DNA from: Polyangiaceae bacterium
GTDB taxonomy: Bacteria > Myxococcota_A > Polyangia > Polyangiales > Polyangiaceae
Assembly (NCBI GenBank): GCA_022447485.1
Contig: JAKVCH010000010.1
Span: forward strand, 1-20,031
DNA length: 20,031 nt
Direction: 5' to 3'
Below, piece by piece: positions 15,131 to 20,031 of the stretch (position 1 is the first letter of the stretch; every line of letters starts with the position of its first letter). The notes beneath the pieces were generated by a model. It was not told where the DNA came from. It searched no databases and saw nothing but the letters and a program-made list of their open reading frames with translations. Position numbers and translations under genes: made by a program.

Positions 15131-15877
15131 GTGACCGACGAAGCAACCGCAAGTAGCCCCACTCAATCTCTCCGCTATCCACGAGTACTCCTCAAACTCA
15201 GTGGCGAGGCACTGGCCGCAGGCGAAAACGGGGGTATTGAACCAGATACCTTGAGGACAACAGCCGAAGAAATCGCTGAGGTTCGAAAAACTGGCGTCGA
15301 AATAGGCCTGGTTGTTGGCGGTGGAAATATCTTCCGGGGTCTAAAAGGTGCAAGCCAGGGGATGGATCGTGCGCAAAGCGACTACATGGGAATGCTTGCC
15401 ACCGTCATTAATGCTCTGGCCCTACAAGATGCTCTGGAGCGCCAAAAGGTGACTACTCGCGTTATGACGGCCCTGGAGATCCGCCAAGTTGCTGAACCCT
15501 ACATTCGACGTCGGGCCATGCGCCATCTCAGCCAGGGCCATGTAGTTATTTTCGCTGCGGGTACAGGAAATCCTTACTTTTCAACGGATACCGCCGCATC
15601 ATTGCGCGCGATGGAGATCCGAGCCGATGCCTTGTTCAAAGCAACGAAAGTGGGCGGGATTTACACAAAGGATCCAGTCAAACATGCAGACGCCGAGCTC
15701 TTAGAGCATGTCACCTACGATCGCTTTCTCACCGATCGACTCAAGGTCATGGACTCCACAGCCATCGCTCTCTGTCGTGAGAACGGATTACCCATTCGTG
15801 TTTTCAAAATGGCAACTGGCAATATCAAGCGAGTGCTGCTTGGCGAAGGTTTGGGAACGACCGTTTCTGACGAGTAG
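15131..15877 (+). CDS. pyrH: UMP kinase
   Basis: A 248-residue amino-acid-kinase-fold protein that aligns along its whole length with bacterial PyrH (241 residues in E. coli). Motifs: LKLSGEAL at about 21-28 (phosphate loop lysine K22), VVGGGNIFRG at 61-70, DYMGMLATVINALAL at about 84-98, AAGTGNPYFSTDTAA at about 142-156, KATKVGGIYTKDP at about 170-182 and LKVMDSTA at about 204-211. The hexameric cytosolic enzyme phosphorylates UMP to UDP and is usually regulated by GTP and UTP. It starts at GTG 15131; the ten or so residues before the conserved RVLLKLSGEAL are not conserved, and no strong Shine-Dalgarno is present. Unusually, it is not flanked by rpsB, tsf or frr but by a divergent PpiC-like gene and ccmF. 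Confidence 0.96.
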   Translation: MTDEATASSPTQSLRYPRVLLKLSGEALAAGENGGIEPDTLRTTAEEIAEVRKTGVEIGLVVGGGNIFRGLKGASQGMDRAQSDYMGMLATVINALALQDALERQKVTTRVMTALEIRQVAEPYIRRRAMRHLSQGHVVIFAAGTGNPYFSTDTAASLRAMEIRADALFKATKVGGIYTKDPVKHADAELLEHVTYDRFLTDRLKVMDSTAIALCRENGLPIRVFKMATGNIKRVLLGEGLGTTVSDE

Positions 15878-15972
15878 ATGAATCTTCAGAAATAGTCTGA
15901 TCCGAAACATCGCCAGCTGAGAAATAGCGCCTCGAATTTGTAAAAAACAATCGCAAAGGGATCAAACCGCGA

Positions 15973-15992
15973 GCAATTCTCAATCGAATTGC
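15973..15992. promoter_or_regulatory. Inverted repeat between pyrH and ccmF
   Basis: GCAATTC, six-base loop TCAATC, then GAATTGC is a perfect 7-bp inverted repeat in the 203-bp gap 15878-16080. No T-run follows, so it is not a classic terminator. It could be an operator ahead of the ccm genes or an incidental hairpin. I found no convincing promoter in this gap. Confidence 0.3.
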
Positions 15993-16080
15993 ACCGAAAC
16001 CCCTATTTTCATTCGTTTCCCGAACAATTTATGGGAAATCACATGGTCGCTGGGTCGAGATTGATTAGACTTCCCGGGCC

Positions 16081-18405
16081 ATGTGGCTATCTTTACCCGG
16101 TTTTGGCACCTTGATCGTTTTATCGATTCTGGTGCTTGCAGCCTACACATTTTCCACAGCGATTCGTGCAACGAATGGGCAAGTTCGACTTCTGAACTCT
16201 GCTCGCCTTGGCGCTTACGCAACCGCTGCTTTAATCCTCTGTGGTGTCCTCATGTTGGCCTACGGATTTGTCACCCACGACTTCCGTATTCGCTACATTT
16301 CTCGCTACAGCGATCGCAGTATGTCACCCAGCTATCTATTTGCTGCCCTATGGGGCGGACAAGATGGTTCCTTACTGTGGTGGACTCTATTACTAGGAGG
16401 CTACACTGCTGCAGTGGTTAAGTGGCTCGGTCATCGTTATCGACAACTTCAACCAATTATCATTGCAACGTTGATGGCCATCATCGCATTCTTTGCGATC
16501 TTGATGATTTTTGCAGCCAATCCTTTTGAGCAGAATCTTGCTGGCGCTCCTCCAGATGGCGAGGGATTGAATCCCTTACTGCAAAACTATTGGATGATCA
16601 TTCACCCGCCCATGCTCTATATGGGCTTCGTCGGCTGTGCGATACCCTTCGCTTTCTCTATCGCAGCGCTGATCACCGGCCGACTTGATAATGAGTGGAT
16701 TATCGCCGTTCGAAAATGGATGCTGATCGCTTTTCTCTTTTTAAGCATCGGTAACGTTCTCGGCATGATTTGGGCCTACGAAGAATTAGGCTGGGGAGGA
16801 TTTTGGGCCTGGGATCCAGTCGAGAATGCAGCCTGCTTACCTTGGTTTACAGCCGCCGCCTACGTGCACTCGACCATGATTCAAGAGCGGCGCAATATGA
16901 TGAAGATCTGGAATGTCTTCCTGATTTGTACCACCTTCTTTCTCACTATCTTCGGTACTTTTCTCACTCGCTCTGGAGTCATCGCCAGTGTTCACTCCTT
17001 CGCAAAAAGCGATATTGGAATCTACTTCATCTACTTTATGGGGCTGATTCTAGCGACTAGCTTGGGCTTGATTGTTTGGCGCATACCCAAACTCAAAGCC
17101 AAAACAGAGGTTGAATCAATCGCTAGTCGAGAAGCCATGTTCGTGATCAATAATTGGGCACTCTTAGGCATGGCGACATTCGTTTCGATCGCGACCATCT
17201 TTCCAAAGATTAGTGAATGGCTTTTTGATCAGGAAATTACTGTCGGTCCTCCTTTTTATAATAAGTGGGCTGCTCCTCTCGGTTTAATTATTTTTGCACT
17301 CATGGGCTTGGCCCCTCTTTTTGGGTGGAAGAAAACAAGTAAGAAAGCACTTCGTACAGCCTTTACCTTTCCCCTTATCTGCACCTTGATCGTCACCATT
17401 CTACAGGCAATCTTTGGTGAATATTTAGGTGTTCCTTCCATTGTTCCAACCGAAAGCGTTGAAAGCGGGTTTGGGGCCGAAGTCTACGCTAAGGTCAGCA
17501 GCCTTTTTCCTGGCCTGACGGTTAGTCTTGCTTCTTTTAACCTTTCTGTTGTCCTTCAAGAGTTCTACCGAGGCGTAAAAGCCCGGCGTTCCTCCACGAA
17601 GAAGAAGGGCGAACAAGAAGACTATTTTACTGCTCTCATCCGTTTAATTGGTAAAAGCCGGCGACGTTATGGTGGCTATATTGTTCATCTTGGCATCGCC
17701 TCGATGTATCTCGGATTCGTCGGAACAGCCTGGTCGGTCACGGAAGAAATTGCTCTGAACCCCGGAGAAAGTCGAGAGGTTGCAGGTTACCAGCTTAGCT
17801 ACCAGGGAACTCGTATGTGCCCTGGAAACCCTCGCTGCAGTCCCGAGGAGCAAGCCACCAAAGGCCGACGCATGCTTTTTGCCGACCTAGAAATAACCAA
17901 AGATGGAAAATCTTTAGGACGCCTAAGCCCAGCGAAATTCATCTACATGAGCCCTCCTCAAACCACCTCTGAGGTAGGACTCTTACGTGGCCTCAACGCA
18001 GATCTCTACACGGTTCTCGCGACGGCAGATCCAAAGACGAAACGCGCCACATTTTCCATCCATATCAATCCCTTCGTTTCTTGGATCTGGATAGGTCTCA
18101 GCGTTTTAATCATTGGCTGCTTCGTTTCTCTTTGGCCTGAAGTGAGAGAAAAACGCTCAACAAGTTGGATCTACCTAAGGGCTACTGCCAGCGGTGCTGT
18201 CGGTATTCTGGTGACATTCTACTTTGCCACCAGCCTAGCTCAGCCTTTTGGAAGCTCTGTTGAAAGACATTTTGAAAAGACCTGTTCAGAACCTGGTTGT
18301 GAACTTGAAGAGGGATGGTTCGATCATCAAAGTGCTTCTTCAGCGGATAGGATGCCGGGAGTAGTCAAGAATCCCCATCAGCGCCTTTCGGGTTGGCGCT
18401 CCTAG
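16081..18405 (+). CDS. ccmF: Cytochrome c heme lyase subunit CcmF
   Basis: A 774-residue polytopic membrane protein with more than ten hydrophobic segments. The heme-handling WWD motif is W238-GGFWAWDPVENA at 238-250. A family signature WGGQDGSLLWW lies at 91-101. Candidate heme-ligand or heme-contact histidines are H175 (IIHPPMLYMGF), H263 (YVHSTM), H305 (SVHSFA) and H536 (RRYGGYIVHLGIASMYLGFVG). By family knowledge CcmF, with CcmH and CcmI, attaches heme from CcmE to apocytochrome c at the outer face of the inner membrane. It is longer than E. coli CcmF (about 647). After the usual end near residue 690 it has one more hydrophobic segment (about 698-720) and a soluble tail with C735 and C740 (KTCSEPGCE). 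The ATG start puts the first membrane helix at once. The next gene overlaps or directly abuts the stop. Confidence 0.94.
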   Translation: MWLSLPGFGTLIVLSILVLAAYTFSTAIRATNGQVRLLNSARLGAYATAALILCGVLMLAYGFVTHDFRIRYISRYSDRSMSPSYLFAALWGGQDGSLLWWTLLLGGYTAAVVKWLGHRYRQLQPIIIATLMAIIAFFAILMIFAANPFEQNLAGAPPDGEGLNPLLQNYWMIIHPPMLYMGFVGCAIPFAFSIAALITGRLDNEWIIAVRKWMLIAFLFLSIGNVLGMIWAYEELGWGGFWAWDPVENAACLPWFTAAAYVHSTMIQERRNMMKIWNVFLICTTFFLTIFGTFLTRSGVIASVHSFAKSDIGIYFIYFMGLILATSLGLIVWRIPKLKAKTEVESIASREAMFVINNWALLGMATFVSIATIFPKISEWLFDQEITVGPPFYNKWAAPLGLIIFALMGLAPLFGWKKTSKKALRTAFTFPLICTLIVTILQAIFGEYLGVPSIVPTESVESGFGAEVYAKVSSLFPGLTVSLASFNLSVVLQEFYRGVKARRSSTKKKGEQEDYFTALIRLIGKSRRRYGGYIVHLGIASMYLGFVGTAWSVTEEIALNPGESREVAGYQLSYQGTRMCPGNPRCSPEEQATKGRRMLFADLEITKDGKSLGRLSPAKFIYMSPPQTTSEVGLLRGLNADLYTVLATADPKTKRATFSIHINPFVSWIWIGLSVLIIGCFVSLWPEVREKRSTSWIYLRATASGAVGILVTFYFATSLAQPFGSSVERHFEKTCSEPGCELEEGWFDHQSASSADRMPGVVKNPHQRLSGWRS

Positions 18406-18416
18406 GAATTATCTTA

Positions 18417-18845
18417 GTGGCTTCTCTAACAGCTACTTTTTACGGCTTACCGGGCACTCTTTTGTTTTTGGCCGCGACTGCACTTTCAGTCACGATCATT
18501 TTGATTTGGATCAGCCTCGAACGTACAACGGATACCCAGAATTTAGATATTGAAGACGCTCTTGCTCTGGCTGCTCCAACCGCAGCTGAAGAGGAAAAAC
18601 GAGCGGTGCTAAGAGCTCTAAAAGACCTAGAGTATGAGCGCAGCGTCGGCAAGATTTCTGAAGAAGATTATCGCGAAGTATCAAGTCATTACCGGGCCCA
18701 AGCCAAACAACTGATTCAAGCTGCGGACGAAAGTCTCAAGAAAAAACGAGAATTCGCTGAGGTCCGACTCAAGAAATTGATCCATAAAAATCAGCCATCA
18801 CCCACCGCAGATGATGATTCCTCAAGTTCAGAAGAGATAAAATGA
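18417..18845 (+). CDS. CcmI-like small membrane protein
   Basis: A 142-residue protein with one membrane helix (about 12-34) and a hydrophilic, largely helical remainder. At about 64-85 the block VLRALKDLEYERSVGKISEEDY matches the pattern (LxxLExxxxxGKIsxxDY) found just after the membrane anchor of CcmI-type cytochrome c biogenesis proteins. The rest is Lys/Glu-rich and ends in an acidic Asp/Ser tract. No TPR domain is present, so it corresponds only to the N-terminal part of CcmI. The start is uncertain. GTG 18417 is preferred because AGGA lies nine bases upstream; TTG 18393, overlapping the ccmF end by 13 bp, would add eight residues. The stop overlaps the next ATG (ATGA at 18842-18845). 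Position directly after ccmF supports a role in heme ligation to cytochrome c. Confidence 0.75.
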   Translation: MASLTATFYGLPGTLLFLAATALSVTIILIWISLERTTDTQNLDIEDALALAAPTAAEEEKRAVLRALKDLEYERSVGKISEEDYREVSSHYRAQAKQLIQAADESLKKKREFAEVRLKKLIHKNQPSPTADDDSSSSEEIK

Positions 18846-20031
18846 ATCGTTTTTTTCCTTTTGAAAAATTTCAAAAAAGATTCCTCTGCTGTCTCTTTTT
18901 TGGAATTTCTGTCTTTTCCGAATTGCCGGCCAACGCTCAACCCCTTGGCCATCCAAATATTGGTGGTTCCAATGCAGGAACTTTTTCTCCGAAGAACACA
19001 TCAACAACATCGGCAAAGGCGAGTCCAGGGACTATCGAAGTTGAAATATTGAATCCACAAGGACAGCCTTTAGCTGATGTTGAGGTCGATTTAATTTCTT
19101 CATTTCAGAGTATTGCCCAAGGACCGCGCGAGGAAATTACAACAAAATCAACTGATTCCTCGGGAAAAGTCAGCTTTTCTGATCTCCAGGCAAGTCTTCG
19201 ATACGATTATGCAGTTGTAGCAAAACAAGGCGATGCTCATTTCGGAGTACCTTCATTTCGACTGGCTAAATCCCAGGGTCAATCAGTTCGAATCTACGTC
19301 TACCCAACCACAAATAGTATTAGTGATGCATTTGTTGGCATTCGAGGTTTTCTCTACCTCACTCAACGCGAAGATTTTCTTAACGTAGAATTAATGTTTC
19401 GTGTGATGAGTCTGGGTAGAAAAGCTTGGGTCCCAAAAAATCTTCTCCTCCAACTTCCAAAAGATTTTCAAGGTGTTGATGTCCCTCTAGGCGAAGGCGA
19501 CGCACGATTCGAACGCGCCAGCGAGGGAGTTATTCTCAAAGGAACCTACCCGCCAGGACAGAGAGATATTCGCTTTAGTTTCATGGTCCCCCGTAATCAT
19601 CGTGAAACTCAAATGATCCAAATGGACCTACCTCCCCGCGTGGCAGAATTAAGAGGTCTCACCGAGGCACTACCGGGATTAGAGCTTGATGTACCTGGCT
19701 TTGAGAAAGTCCAACGGTCCCAAGGACCCGGTGGTGAAGGAACTGTGCTCATCACCCGAAAGTTGATGCGACCTGGCGAGGCAGAGCTGAAGTCTGTCTT
19801 GGTCGAATTGAGGGGTCTACCAACTCGAGGACCGGAGCGCTGGATAGCGACGTTAGTCGCGGCTCTCATCGCTCTTGCTGGACTCTTTCTACTGCTTCGG
19901 AACAAGACTCATCAACAGATCTCCGATGGGGAGCGTCAAACAGCTCGTTCCCTGATTCTTGAAGAACTAGTCGCCCTTGAAAATGCTCGAACCGAGCGAA
20001 AAATTGGCCCGAAGACTTATCAGAAGACTTA
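18842..20031 (+). CDS. Secreted, membrane-anchored protein with carboxypeptidase-regulatory-like domain (runs off the window)
   Basis: The frame opens at ATG 18842, overlapping the previous stop by 4 bp, and stays open for 396 codons to the window edge, so the 3' end is missing. Residues 1-32 are a signal peptide (basic start, FLCCLFFGISVF core, likely cut after ANA). Residues about 63-155 (GTIEVEILNPQGQPLADVEVDLIS...GKVSFSDLQ...YAVVAKQG) look like a carboxypeptidase-regulatory or Ig-like beta-sandwich. A second beta-rich extracytoplasmic region follows to about 325. A membrane helix lies at about 335-352, then a cytoplasmic tail. The tail reads SLILEELVALENARTERKIGPKTYQK, very like the ALKDLEYERSVGKISEEDY block of the preceding CcmI-like gene. 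Context after ccmF suggests a cytochrome c maturation or heme-handling accessory; the exact role is unknown. Confidence 0.85.
   Translation, partial: MNRFFPFEKFQKRFLCCLFFGISVFSELPANAQPLGHPNIGGSNAGTFSPKNTSTTSAKASPGTIEVEILNPQGQPLADVEVDLISSFQSIAQGPREEITTKSTDSSGKVSFSDLQASLRYDYAVVAKQGDAHFGVPSFRLAKSQGQSVRIYVYPTTNSISDAFVGIRGFLYLTQREDFLNVELMFRVMSLGRKAWVPKNLLLQLPKDFQGVDVPLGEGDARFERASEGVILKGTYPPGQRDIRFSFMVPRNHRETQMIQMDLPPRVAELRGLTEALPGLELDVPGFEKVQRSQGPGGEGTVLITRKLMRPGEAELKSVLVELRGLPTRGPERWIATLVAALIALAGLFLLLRNKTHQQISDGERQTARSLILEELVALENARTERKIGPKTYQKT

Overview
The window is a dense chromosomal segment from a Gram-negative bacterium of moderate GC (roughly half, judged by eye). Lipoprotein-type signal peptides, a Ccm-type cytochrome c maturation gene, a SurA/PpiC-like periplasmic chaperone and a TPR plus peptidase-MA lipoprotein together suggest a deltaproteobacterial lineage such as Myxococcota or a relative. 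That placement is inference. I see no transposase, integrase, phage gene, rRNA, tRNA or CRISPR array. Nearly all of it reads as core genome.

Layout. 1-1691 (+): the 3' end of rpe, overlapped by a putative zinc-metallopeptidase lipoprotein. 1928-2569 (+): an unrecognised gene whose end overlaps the convergent tgpA-like gene. 6792-2475 (-): a tightly coupled triad of MoxR AAA+ ATPase, DUF58 protein and transmembrane transglutaminase. 6893-7543 (+): a CcmA-like ABC ATPase without a permease beside it, ending 1 bp from bioD. 15015-7545 (-): a long minus-strand run of PpiC/SurA-like isomerase, KamA-type radical SAM enzyme, TPR/peptidase-MA lipoprotein, bioF, a 337-500 bp parS-bearing gap, and bioD. 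15131-15877 (+): pyrH. 16081 to the end (+): ccmF, a CcmI-like membrane protein, and a secreted, membrane-anchored carboxypeptidase-regulatory-like protein that runs off the window.

The most striking element lies between bioF and bioD. Three perfect 16-bp parS palindromes (TGTTTCACGTGAAACA) sit 75-76 bp apart, which marks this locus as a ParB loading centre and suggests it is fairly close to the replication origin. No parA or parB is present in the window.

The genes fall into functional groups: biotin synthesis (bioF, bioD), cytochrome c maturation (ccmF, the CcmI-like gene, perhaps the CcmA-like ATPase), envelope protein quality control and processing (PpiC-like protein, two HExxH lipoproteins, the MoxR/DUF58/TgpA set), pyrimidine and pentose metabolism (pyrH, rpe), and a lysine-aminomutase-family enzyme. 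I found no clearly novel multi-gene defence or mobile system. The best leads are the parS array placed within a biotin locus, the unknown 213-aa gene, and the repeated CcmI-like motif in two neighbouring Ccm-cluster proteins.
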